DNA of 20,190 nucleotides from an uncultured Eubacteriales bacterium (GTDB lineage Bacteria; Bacillota; Clostridia; Oscillospirales; Oscillospiraceae), in contig USHP01000004.1 in the NCBI GenBank assembly GCA_900554625.1, positions 1 through 20,190 of the forward strand. The letters are read 5' to 3'. Below, in pieces: positions 7,057 through 13,898 of this stretch. Under the pieces are notes generated by a model. That model had not been told where the DNA came from and made no database searches. It was given only the letters and a program-made list of their open reading frames with translations. A program made the position numbers and the translations under genes. Within the stretch, counting starts at the first letter, position 1. Every line of letters starts with the position of its first letter.

Positions 7057-7395
7057 AAGAACCAAACATACAGCCTTGTCCAAAACCTCTTTCCAGGGAA
7101 TATGCTGGCAGTGGTAGTCTATCGTCATGGGATAACTGACGATCTCAAAGCCCTCATTCAGGGAGCCGTCGTACTTGCAATAGGCCCGTTTCTCTCCATT
7201 GTTGACCAGCCGGAGAATCTGCCGTGCATTGCTGTCTGGCCAGATGTGCTGACCGCACCGCTGGCAGCAGGTGGTTTCCTTGTGCAGGCAGGAACTACAC
7301 AGCAAGGAACCATCAAATTCCGTCAAATCTTCCGCCGGATACAGGCTGCCGCAGGTGCTGCAGAGAACAAAATTTTTTAAGGGGATTACCTCCAA
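7024..7395 (-). pseudogene. amidoligase family protein remnant, internally deleted and truncated
   Basis: The frame first encodes the zinc-finger start typical of clostridial amidoligases (PF12224): CSTCG ... LLCSSC ... CCQRCGQHIW. It then jumps directly into the catalytic-domain segment NARQILRLVNN ... YCKYDGSLNEGFEIVSYPMT ... WKEVLDKA, which is recognisable amidoligase. The remaining zinc knuckles between are missing, and homology ends near 7070, where the operator region of the neighbouring ATPase gene begins. A GGAGGT ribosome site (near 7387-7392) is followed 7 nt later by TTA AAA AAT (7378-7380), where a start codon is expected. An upstream TTG overlaps the ribosome site and is unlikely to be used. 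Internal deletion, truncation and probable start loss make this non-functional. Confidence 0.75.
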
Positions 7396-7404
7396 AACAA
7401 AGAT

Positions 7405-7429
7405 AGCCCGGAGCAGAGCGCTCCGGGCT
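7405..7429 (-). terminator. rho-independent terminator of the A-B-C zinc-ribbon operon
   Basis: A perfect 10-bp stem (7405-7414 with 7420-7429), 5-nt loop, followed on the minus strand by a T-rich run (ATCTTTGTTTT). It lies 86 bp after the stop of gene C. Confidence 0.85.
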
Positions 7430-7514
7430 TCCGGGAGATACTATGTGGTTGAAAAAAGGCGAACTTACAGTCACCTGATTCTTTATGGCGTACCCGCTCT
7501 GCCTTCCGCGACTG

Positions 7515-8486
7515 TTAGCTCCATTGCACCGTAACATCCCGGTACGTTTCCGGATCTGCCGGTTCACTGGTGCCCGTCAAATTCATTGTAGCCCCTTCAA
7601 TACCATCTGTGTTAATGACTGGGATTGTTGCAGCGATGCAGAGATCTCCGGTAGCCGCGTCAATGTAAGGCATGGCTTTGCTTTTATACTCATCGGATAT
7701 CGATTGGTTCCACAATTTGATGTACCATTCCTGAGTCCATTCATCTTCTTGTGTAATGTTCTCAGAAACGGAGAACATACCGTTATTCATGAAAAATTCG
7801 TGGGTTTTGCTGGTAAGTGCACCGGTGATATAGTCCCGGAAAGATCCCGGTGTATAACCATAGAGTTCCAGAAGTTCCGCATCTGTCACATATTCACCGG
7901 TCTTGCGATTCACATTGTACACGGTATAGTAATGCTCGTCAACATATTGCACATACTGACCATCTTCCGTGTAGCCCGAATACGCTCTGTCATAGGCGCA
8001 TACCAGGATGGAGATGATATCCTCTTTTTCTCCCACGCTGTAGGCCAGGCAGCGCGTGAAGGGTGACTGCTGGGGAAACCCGTCTACCGAAAGCATTTCA
8101 TACAGCTCCCCATAGATCTCCTCATTGATTTTCTGAATTCCCGGCAGATTCAGATTGATCTGGGGGATGTGGTAATAAAAAGCCTCCTCCTGTGCACTGA
8201 AGCCAGTTCGATCAGAATCTGCAAAGGTATCGTCAAAAAACGCATCTGTCACCAATGCCACCTGGGGCCACTGCGCAATTTGGGTGGTTTCCGGGACAGT
8301 TGATTCCTCTGGTAGCGCAGGGGCGGCTGCCTTGGGAAACGCAAATATCCCCACGATTGCCAAAGCAAGGATCAGCAACATCGGAAGCAACCATTTCCGC
8401 TTCCGGATCCTGGCGCTGTCACATTTGGGGCAAAGGCCGCTTCTGGGATCCAGCCTGCGACCGCATTGCCCACAGAAATTTCTCAT
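7515..8486 (-). CDS. zinc-ribbon membrane-anchored protein with exported domain (gene C)
   Basis: 323 aa. Residues 1-22 form a zinc ribbon (C5, C8, C19, C22; FCGQCGRRLD), 32-50 are a single membrane segment, and a low-complexity Pro/Thr linker leads to an outside domain. The domain contains YHIPQINLNLPGIQKINEEIY, SILVCAYD, YNVNRKTGEYVTD and TMNLTGTSEPADPE. These blocks recur in the paralogue at 17975-19516. The pattern of a two-step domain with iN..I and tG..l.d. motifs recalls DUF4163/DUF3298 proteins such as the anti-sigma factor RsiV, but this link is weak. Topology predicts zinc ribbon inside, domain outside. Last gene of the A-B-C operon, 60 bp after gene B, preceded by AAGGAG. Confidence 0.8.
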   Translation of the reverse strand: MRNFCGQCGRRLDPRSGLCPKCDSARIRKRKWLLPMLLILALAIVGIFAFPKAAAPALPEESTVPETTQIAQWPQVALVTDAFFDDTFADSDRTGFSAQEEAFYYHIPQINLNLPGIQKINEEIYGELYEMLSVDGFPQQSPFTRCLAYSVGEKEDIISILVCAYDRAYSGYTEDGQYVQYVDEHYYTVYNVNRKTGEYVTDAELLELYGYTPGSFRDYITGALTSKTHEFFMNNGMFSVSENITQEDEWTQEWYIKLWNQSISDEYKSKAMPYIDAATGDLCIAATIPVINTDGIEGATMNLTGTSEPADPETYRDVTVQWS

Positions 8487-8546
8487 GTTTCCTCACTCCT
8501 TTTCCGCTTTCCGGAACATACAGCCATTGCGCAAAAGTCTCCTTCG

Positions 8547-9572
8547 TCAGTGCGTCTGGAATCGGGTGACAGCGCCAGCAAAGGGATCTGAGTCATAGTC
8601 TTCGTAGTTTCGCATCATCTGTTCCCACTGTTCCAAGGTTCCGCCATAGAAAACAAAGTCCAGATGGCAATCTTGAAAAGCGCCTGACTCAATGGTTGTC
8701 ATGCTCTCCGGAATGCGGACTGTTTTCAAACTGCTGCAGTTAAAGAAAGTGCTCCAGGAAAGTGACTCCACGCCTTGGGGAATGGTAATTTCTGTCAAAG
8801 CGGTACATTCGGAGAAAGCGCCGGAGCCAATGGTTTTCAGCGACATCGGCAGACGGACTTTCGTCAACTCCCGGCATTTGAAAAATGCCGCATCAAAGAT
8901 CCATTCCACGCCCTCCGGAACCGTATATGTTCCTGTCAGCACCGGTGGTGCGGTAATCAGGTACTGTTTCTTTTTATCAAAAAGGACGCCGGAATCGTCG
9001 TTGCTGTAAGCAGGATTCTCCGGGTCTACCCAAATGCCCTCCAGTGTATCGATAAAACCAAACGCATGATAGCCAATTTCCGTCACGCTGGCAGGGATGA
9101 ACACGTTGTTGAGGGAGGTCATACAAAACGCACTTTCACCAATTCGGGTAATATCCCCTTCAAAAATGACCTCAGTCACTGGTATATCCAAAGGAAGCCA
9201 TGGCGGAGTGTCGCCATCGGGATAGTCGTTCATTTTTCCGCTGCCGGAGATGAGCAGCGTGCCCGCACTGTCCAGGGTCCAGGTCATGGTCTCTCCACAC
9301 TCACCGGAGTAGACCACCACAGCAGAAGCTTTGGTGACAGGCTCAGGCATGCCCGCTTCCGGATTCGGAATTGACATCTCTCCGGTATTCTCTGCCGCCC
9401 GAGAAGGGGCTGTGCCACACCAATACACAATTCCCCCGGTCAAAACAGCCAGCAGGCAAATCGACACCAGGATGGCACCGGCAGTTTTACCATGTTTTGG
9501 CACTGCTGTGCCACATTGGGGGCAGAATCGCATCCCTTTTTTCAGACGCATTTTACAGTTTGCGCATTTCAC
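8547..9572 (-). CDS. zinc-ribbon membrane protein with BspA-type leucine-rich repeats (gene B)
   Basis: 341 aa, GTG start. C3, C6, C17 and C20 form a zinc ribbon at the extreme N-terminus, followed by a membrane segment (about 31-52). The outside part has a start domain (GTLLISGSGKMNDY) and then BspA/LRR_5 repeats of about 23 residues with the pattern LxxVxIPxSVxxIxxxAFxxC from about 130 to 320. BspA repeats elsewhere mediate surface binding, but in Clostridia the ligand is usually unknown. The ending FYGGTLEQWEQMM is a frequent closing motif of these arrays. Second gene of the operon, 57 bp after gene A. A decayed paralogue lies at 19547. Confidence 0.9.
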   Translation of the reverse strand: MKCANCKMRLKKGMRFCPQCGTAVPKHGKTAGAILVSICLLAVLTGGIVYWCGTAPSRAAENTGEMSIPNPEAGMPEPVTKASAVVVYSGECGETMTWTLDSAGTLLISGSGKMNDYPDGDTPPWLPLDIPVTEVIFEGDITRIGESAFCMTSLNNVFIPASVTEIGYHAFGFIDTLEGIWVDPENPAYSNDDSGVLFDKKKQYLITAPPVLTGTYTVPEGVEWIFDAAFFKCRELTKVRLPMSLKTIGSGAFSECTALTEITIPQGVESLSWSTFFNCSSLKTVRIPESMTTIESGAFQDCHLDFVFYGGTLEQWEQMMRNYEDYDSDPFAGAVTRFQTH

Positions 9573-9629
9573 GGTATCTCTTCTTTCTTCATCCGCTCAT
9601 CCAAGGTGCAGCCTGAGGGCCGCTGCAGC

Positions 9630-10400
9630 TCACAGACGCTTTCCGCATTCGGTGCAAAACAGCACATCATCGGCCAGCTCTGCGCTGCAGCTGGGGCAGC
9701 GCCGGGGAATATGCAGGTCCTGTACAAGAATTGTCTGCGCAGCAGAAGGTGCATCTGCAAGGGCTTCACCGCACTGCGTGCAAAACATATCACCCGGATT
9801 TGTCTGTGCGCCGCAGTGAGAACATGTTCTCACTGTTTGTGCTTTCGGCGTGGCCTTGGGAATGGAGGTTCCGCAGCTGCTGCAGAAATTGGCTCCTTCC
9901 GGCACTTCTGCCTGACAGTTGGGACACAGTCTCGGTGCAGTTTCCGGAGATTCCGGCTTTACCAGCTGTGTGCCGCATTCGGTGCAGAAATTCAGTCCCT
10001 TTTCCATTTTGGCACCGCAGTTTTCGCAGACCACATATCCTGCAGGCACCTCCATCCGGGCGCCGCAGCTGCTGCAGAATGCAGTATTCTGGGGAACCTC
10101 CGCACCGCATGCCTTGCAGAGGGTCATTCCTTTGCAGGCTCTGATCTGATTGCGGAAATCGTCAATGCAGGCTTCCGCCTGGAGGACCTTGGCGATGGCA
10201 TCAGCAAATTCTGGCTCCGGATCTTCCCGGTGCGCATCGGCATATGCCTTTCCGATTTTGAGATGGAGAATCTGGATCTTTTTTTCCTGCTCGGCAATCA
10301 GGCCCTGCAGTCTACTGATGTCCGAGTGCATCTTTGCCTGCTGGGTAATCTGGTTAGTGACAGATGCTGTTTTTTTGCCGAAGTAATCGAGCAGTGGCAT
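9630..10400 (-). CDS. soluble coiled-coil protein with five zinc ribbons (gene A)
   Basis: 256 aa, no membrane segment. Residues 1-90 are helical and likely coiled coil (QQAK ... RLQGLIAEQEKK ... IGKAYADAHRED). They are followed by five zinc ribbons, each CxxC-x9/10-CxxC, at about 95-112, 125-142, 159-176, 193-210 and 235-252. The sequence ends FCTECGKRL. This architecture is widespread in Firmicutes as a zinc-ribbon domain protein without assigned function; an adaptor or scaffold role is inferred. The ribosome site AGGAGGAG is strong, and the promoter at 10537-10565 gives a leader of about 130 nt. First gene of the A-B-C operon. Its paralogue A' is at 17146, with the same first 90 residues in pattern but fewer ribbons. 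Confidence 0.88.
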   Translation of the reverse strand: MPLLDYFGKKTASVTNQITQQAKMHSDISRLQGLIAEQEKKIQILHLKIGKAYADAHREDPEPEFADAIAKVLQAEACIDDFRNQIRACKGMTLCKACGAEVPQNTAFCSSCGARMEVPAGYVVCENCGAKMEKGLNFCTECGTQLVKPESPETAPRLCPNCQAEVPEGANFCSSCGTSIPKATPKAQTVRTCSHCGAQTNPGDMFCTQCGEALADAPSAAQTILVQDLHIPRRCPSCSAELADDVLFCTECGKRL

Positions 10401-10720
10401 AGAATACTCCTCCTATGTTTTTGGATGTTGTTTCCCGTTATATCTTGCAAATCCATCTTACGTCATGGCACAGTATCTCAAAGCGCTGCATCCCGGCGGC
10501 ATTCTGCTGGAAAGCAAGAATATTACCAATGATGCAATTATAATATCACACGGAATGGATATCAAGGCCGCACCAGAAACTTTGGATAATATTTTTATTG
10601 CGCCTAAAATAGGATCTGCGCATCCTTTCTGCCTGTTACAGAAAGAAATTTGGAGGACTGTCTTGAAATAACATGCACATCCAATTCAAGTTGGCCTGCG
10701 GTGTCCTTGACGAAAACAGA
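10401..10720. other. intergenic leader region of gene A, no supported gene
   Basis: This stretch holds the promoter of gene A (10537-10565) and its leader. A 68-codon plus-strand frame (10465-10671) lacks a ribosome site and overlaps the promoter. The hyphenated palindrome CCAATTCAAGTTGG (10681-10694) follows the frameshifted tail of the small zinc-ribbon gene; there is no T tract to make it a clear terminator. Confidence 0.5.
10537..10565 (-). promoter_or_regulatory. promoter of the A-B-C operon
   Basis: Minus strand TTGATA (10560-10565), 17-bp spacer, TATAAT (10537-10542). Flanking bases read CTTGATATC and TTATAATTG, identical to those at the promoter of paralogue A' (16976-17004), although the spacers differ. 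Confidence 0.8.
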
Positions 10721-10814
10721 CTATTGCACTTTATGAAAATAAATAGTATCGCCGCCAGTGCTCTCAATAATCAACGTATCGCCATCTCTTTTAAAATTTA
10801 AAGAGATAGTACCC
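10721..10814 (-). other. frameshifted C-terminal tail of the small zinc-ribbon protein
   Basis: Removing one base from the G triplet at 10812-10814 (CCC on the plus strand) would let the upstream gene read on as GTISLNFKRDGDTLIIESTG ... FHKVQ and stop at 10721-10723. The restored tail completes the F..DG..sGxY..dgdtLxI pattern of a small beta-barrel domain. This gives 144 aa instead of 121. Confidence 0.65.
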
Positions 10815-11156
10815 AGAGTACTTTCCGGAAAAAGAATCTACACTGTAGCTGTAGGATGTCCATGTAAAGGTTCCATCCCGGAAAAACTCCACATTCGCTG
10901 ACTCAGAGTATCCATTTCTCGCTTCCCATTGTCCCACGACCTTGTTGGAGCCGGAGCCCAAAGTCAGAATCAGAACAACCGCCAGCACAATGACAGATAC
11001 CGTAATCACAGCCGACATCCACTGGCTTTTTTCCACTACCTTTTTGGATGTGGTTTTGACCATGGGCTTTCTGGGATTGGTGCCGCACATGATTCCACAG
11101 TTGGGGCAGAATTTTTCGCCCCTCAGTTTTGTTCCGCAATTTCCGCAGTATGCCAT
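10791..11156 (-). CDS. small zinc-ribbon membrane protein, C-terminally frameshifted
   Basis: 121 aa as encoded. Zinc ribbon C4, C7, C17, C20; membrane segment about 48-67; then a short outside domain beginning VVGQWEARNGYSES and FFRDGTFTWTSYS, resembling lipocalin-like DUF5640-type barrels (G.W....F..DGt....sG.Y). The encoded protein ends GYYLFKF at a stop right after the barrel's middle, while the missing strands are present in the next frame (see 10721-10814). The start has AAAGGAGG at 8 nt. It follows the FHA gene but has its own extended -10 promoter. Either the gene is freshly broken, or a sequencing or phase-variation event is responsible. Confidence 0.75.
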   Translation of the reverse strand: MAYCGNCGTKLRGEKFCPNCGIMCGTNPRKPMVKTTSKKVVEKSQWMSAVITVSVIVLAVVLILTLGSGSNKVVGQWEARNGYSESANVEFFRDGTFTWTSYSYSVDSFSGKYSGYYLFKF

Positions 11157-11201
11157 AATGGATTCCTCCTTTTCTGTTTCCCAATTCTCTTGGTTACTTG
11201 A

Positions 11202-11210
11202 AGTATAGCA
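11202..11210 (-). promoter_or_regulatory. extended -10 promoter of the small zinc-ribbon gene
   Basis: Minus strand TGC followed directly by TATACT (extended -10), with no good -35 at 17 bp. It lies in the 77-bp gap between the FHA gene and the small zinc-ribbon gene, about 45 bp before the start codon. Confidence 0.45.
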
Positions 11211-11233
11211 AGCAACACTCCCAAGTTTAGCAC

Positions 11234-11878
11234 CTAAAGTTTCTTCCGGATTCTTGAGTAAATCAACTCAGTTCCAAGGAAGAACATATGGCAATCCTTC
11301 AGACCAATAGCATCACCGCTTTGGAGCAGCGTGGATGCAGTAATGGGTCTGCCGTTGAGGAATACAGCAGTTTGACCACAGCTGGACAAAAAATACTGCC
11401 CGTTTATGTTGGCGAGTTTAGCGATTCTTTCCTCCAGAGAAAATCCCTGAATGATGAGTTCACAGTGCTTCCCGGACCCAATGGTAATATTGCGATCATT
11501 CAGCATAAAGCGCATCCATTCTCCCGGAATGAAGGCAGTGACAAAGAGCATGGTCACATCAAGATCATTGTGGGCAGGCCCTCTTACCTGCAGAATATCC
11601 CCATTCTCCAAAAATACCGGCTGCCGGATGCCAGTGAGGGGCCGGGGAATTCGTACACCGTTGCGGAAGGTGCCATTTTTGTTCCCGGGATTGTCCACAT
11701 AGAACCACTGGCCCTCAATATTGCGCAGCTGTCCGTGCTCCCGGCTGACAATGCCGGAGACAAGACATATCTCATTTTCTCTCCTATCTGCCGCAGATCT
11801 GCCCAGAAACCAAGCGGCATGCGCATCCAGAGAATAGGAAAAGACCTGTTTGTTTTCCAGGACAATCAATTCTGCCAT
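11234..11878 (-). CDS. double FHA-domain protein
   Basis: 214 aa, soluble. FHA1 spans about 15-105 and carries the phosphothreonine-pocket residues GRS (26-28), SREH (45-48) and NGTFRNG (68-74). FHA2 spans about 120-205 with IGSGKHCELII and FLNGRPI, but its SxxH loop is replaced by FSLEERIAKL, so it probably does not bind phosphopeptide in the usual way. FHA1 would read Thr phosphorylation made by the neighbouring kinase and removed by the PP2C. The gene starts 23 bp after the HTH gene, with AAGGAG upstream, and closes the PP2C-HTH-FHA operon. Confidence 0.9.
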   Translation of the reverse strand: MAELIVLENKQVFSYSLDAHAAWFLGRSAADRRENEICLVSGIVSREHGQLRNIEGQWFYVDNPGNKNGTFRNGVRIPRPLTGIRQPVFLENGDILQVRGPAHNDLDVTMLFVTAFIPGEWMRFMLNDRNITIGSGKHCELIIQGFSLEERIAKLANINGQYFLSSCGQTAVFLNGRPITASTLLQSGDAIGLKDCHMFFLGTELIYSRIRKKL

Positions 11879-11901
11879 AATCTGTTTTACTCCTTTCGTT
11901 T

Positions 11902-12906
11902 TTACAGGTCGTCAATCAGATATTCGCTGTCTGCCAGATCCAGCTGAATCAGAATATGTTTTACAAACTGGCTGAGGTCTTCCAGAATCTCCGCTCCTTC
12001 CACATCGCCGCCATCAGATACCAGTTTGGCCTCGTTGATTGCCCATTGGATGGAAGCCTCAATGGGATTTTTGCTGTACAGAGGTTCCATCTGGGCCAGC
12101 CGCAGCATTTCATTGATGGCAGAATCGTCCATATTCAGATGCAGGCCCAGGGAAATGATCTTATTGCGCTGGGGAAACCATTTTTTGTTCCGCACCTCGG
12201 AAACGCAATGCCGGAGAGAAGAGGGCCATCGGCCCTCGGAAGCCAGCTGATGAAAGCTGGCTTTTCTTCCTGTGTCATCCGGATTTTCGGAACGGAGATT
12301 GATGGCCAGAAAAGCAATGATATACTTGTATAGACGCAAATAACTCTGCCGGTAAACAGGTACATGCTTTTTGGCAAATTGCACCATTTCGTCTAAATCT
12401 TTCAGAGATGAGAATTGCTCGGCAATGGCCTGGGTGGCATAAGTAGCGGCGACTGTGGCATCCACTTCGACCAGTTCCTGCCGAACAATCTCCAAAAGTC
12501 GAAGATATGTGGCATAGGAATGATCCAGTTCCCTGGATTGCAGGACAAACATACAGACACTGTCTTCCAGGGATTTGACGTAAAGCTGCGGACATCTTCC
12601 ATAACGCTTCAAAAAAGCATTCATTTCTTCAAGGTGATATCCTGCCGCAAAACCAATGCGAAGGTACATATCCCGGCTTTGCGGCAAAGACCCATTACGC
12701 CATTTCCGCACAGCCGGCTCGCTGACCCGGCAAAGCTGGGCAAACTGCTTGCAGGTATAACCGGTATCAGAGAGAATCTGATTGATTTTTTCTTTCCACA
12801 AATTCCGCTGGCTCTGGAGCTGGGGCAAAATCTCCTTCTTCAGCTCTTCAATGGAATCGCAGTGTTCAATCATCCCGGAGAAAACTTCCGTGGAATAACG
12901 GCACAT
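11902..12906 (-). CDS. HTH regulator-like protein of the kinase/phosphatase locus
   Basis: 334 aa from an ATG 6 nt after GAGGTG; the open frame extends 56 codons upstream but lies inside the PP2C gene. Residues about 38-95 form an XRE-like HTH (YTCKQFAQLCRVSEPAVRKW, NGSLP). The remaining 240 residues are helical, TPR-like in appearance, and not recognised. It begins 10 bp after the PP2C stop and is followed by the FHA gene, so it is translated with the signalling enzymes. It could be a transcription factor whose activity depends on phosphorylation, or an HTH used for protein contact. No operator could be tied to it. Confidence 0.75.
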   Translation of the reverse strand: MCRYSTEVFSGMIEHCDSIEELKKEILPQLQSQRNLWKEKINQILSDTGYTCKQFAQLCRVSEPAVRKWRNGSLPQSRDMYLRIGFAAGYHLEEMNAFLKRYGRCPQLYVKSLEDSVCMFVLQSRELDHSYATYLRLLEIVRQELVEVDATVAATYATQAIAEQFSSLKDLDEMVQFAKKHVPVYRQSYLRLYKYIIAFLAINLRSENPDDTGRKASFHQLASEGRWPSSLRHCVSEVRNKKWFPQRNKIISLGLHLNMDDSAINEMLRLAQMEPLYSKNPIEASIQWAINEAKLVSDGGDVEGAEILEDLSQFVKHILIQLDLADSEYLIDDL

Positions 12907-12916
12907 AGTAAACACC

Positions 12917-13723
12917 TCATTCAGAAAATGCAACAAGCAGGCAAGTAATGTTGTCCAAACCGCCATGATTTTTGGCTTTCTGCACCAATGCAGTGGCTTT
13001 CGTTTGTATATCTTGCTGCTTGTCCAGGATTTCGATGATTTCCTGTTCCGGACACATATCATACAATCCGTCACTGCACAAAAGCACGGTATCTCCGGGA
13101 GCAGCCGTATACCAGGAACTTTCCTGTGGAAACAAATGATGTGCGGTCAGATCTTGGCCGATATAACGGGTTAACTTGTGGCGATCCTGCTCAAAATTCG
13201 AAGCATTTGACTGGAATATACCCAAATCTAATTTCATCTGGGCCAGCGTGTGGTCATGGGTCAAAAGCACCAGCTGCCCCTGGTGGTATAGATAAGCGCG
13301 GCTATCTCCCAGATGAAAAACCTTAAATTTCATCCCATCGGTACATAAAGCAGTTCCTGTAGTTCCACAGACCCAGTATAACTGGCGCAGTTCCAGAATA
13401 CGGTTATTGGCCTGCTGAAATGCAGCAGTAACCGATGAATCCACCGCTTCCTCGCCAGTTATATTCTCCAGAGACGCCGCAAAGACCTGGGCCGCTGCTT
13501 CTGATGCGACCTCTCCAGCCTCACCGCCGCCGATGCCATCAAACACAGCCATAAGCTGCCACACCCCCGGCGGTGCGGAGAAATTATATGCGGCGCAGGG
13601 TGCGGAAGCATCCTTCCAGTGACCATTCAGGAGATAATTGTCCTCGTTATTGGCACGAACATGGCCCTGGTCACTGAACACACTGGAGGTTATGTGGAAA
13701 TTACGATTTTTGATCAGCAACAT
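12917..13723 (-). CDS. PP2C-family Ser/Thr protein phosphatase
   Basis: 268 aa from an ATG with GGAAAGG at 8 nt; a GTG nine codons earlier lacks a ribosome site. All metal-binding blocks of bacterial PP2C/Stp are present: RANNEDN (23-29), VFDGIGGGEAG (60-70), GTTGTA, HLGDSRAYL, LTHDHT, LCSDGLYDM and GGLDNIT near the C-terminus. It is predicted to be soluble and to remove phosphate from Ser/Thr in proteins, the opposing activity to the kinase at 13899. An insertion (about 35-55) before the second block is unusual but unlikely to affect catalysis. First gene of the PP2C-HTH-FHA operon, separated from the kinase by a hairpin. Confidence 0.95.
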   Translation of the reverse strand: MLLIKNRNFHITSSVFSDQGHVRANNEDNYLLNGHWKDASAPCAAYNFSAPPGVWQLMAVFDGIGGGEAGEVASEAAAQVFAASLENITGEEAVDSSVTAAFQQANNRILELRQLYWVCGTTGTALCTDGMKFKVFHLGDSRAYLYHQGQLVLLTHDHTLAQMKLDLGIFQSNASNFEQDRHKLTRYIGQDLTAHHLFPQESSWYTAAPGDTVLLCSDGLYDMCPEQEIIEILDKQQDIQTKATALVQKAKNHGGLDNITCLLVAFSE

Positions 13724-13784
13724 AGAAAACGCCTTTCCGGTTATCACCAAGGGAAAAGTAGAAGTAACTCGTGGTACACGTTCC

Positions 13785-13813
13785 AGAATACCATGGCAAA
13801 TGCACCGGTTTAA
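13785..13813 (-). promoter_or_regulatory. possible promoter of the PP2C-HTH-FHA operon
   Basis: Minus strand TTAAAC (13808-13813), 17-bp spacer, TATTCT (13785-13790) preceded by TG-G, an extended -10. The -35 is poor. The PP2C genes may also be reached by read-through from the kinase. Confidence 0.35.
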
Positions 13814-13855
13814 CAGGTAAAGTTTCGTTGCTGTTGAATCGTACAGATTCCTTAA

Positions 13856-13876
13856 GCCCAGAGTGTCCCTCTGGGC
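13856..13876 (-). terminator. hairpin between kinase and PP2C genes
   Basis: A perfect 8-bp stem GCCCAGAG/CTCTGGGC with 5-nt loop, 23 bp after the kinase stop. The downstream minus-strand T run is short (TTAAGG), so termination is probably partial. Confidence 0.6.
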
Positions 13877-13898
13877 CTGTTTTGTGATAGTAACGATA

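Noticed and set aside
9630..10149. Regularly repeated Cys-codon DNA in gene A as a possible DNA repeat or CRISPR-like array
   Set aside because: The periodicity is explained by five encoded zinc ribbons; the nucleotide repeats are imperfect and in frame.
10465..10671. 68-codon plus-strand frame with fairly protein-like sequence
   Set aside because: No ribosome site, no recognised family, and it overlaps the strong promoter of gene A on the other strand.
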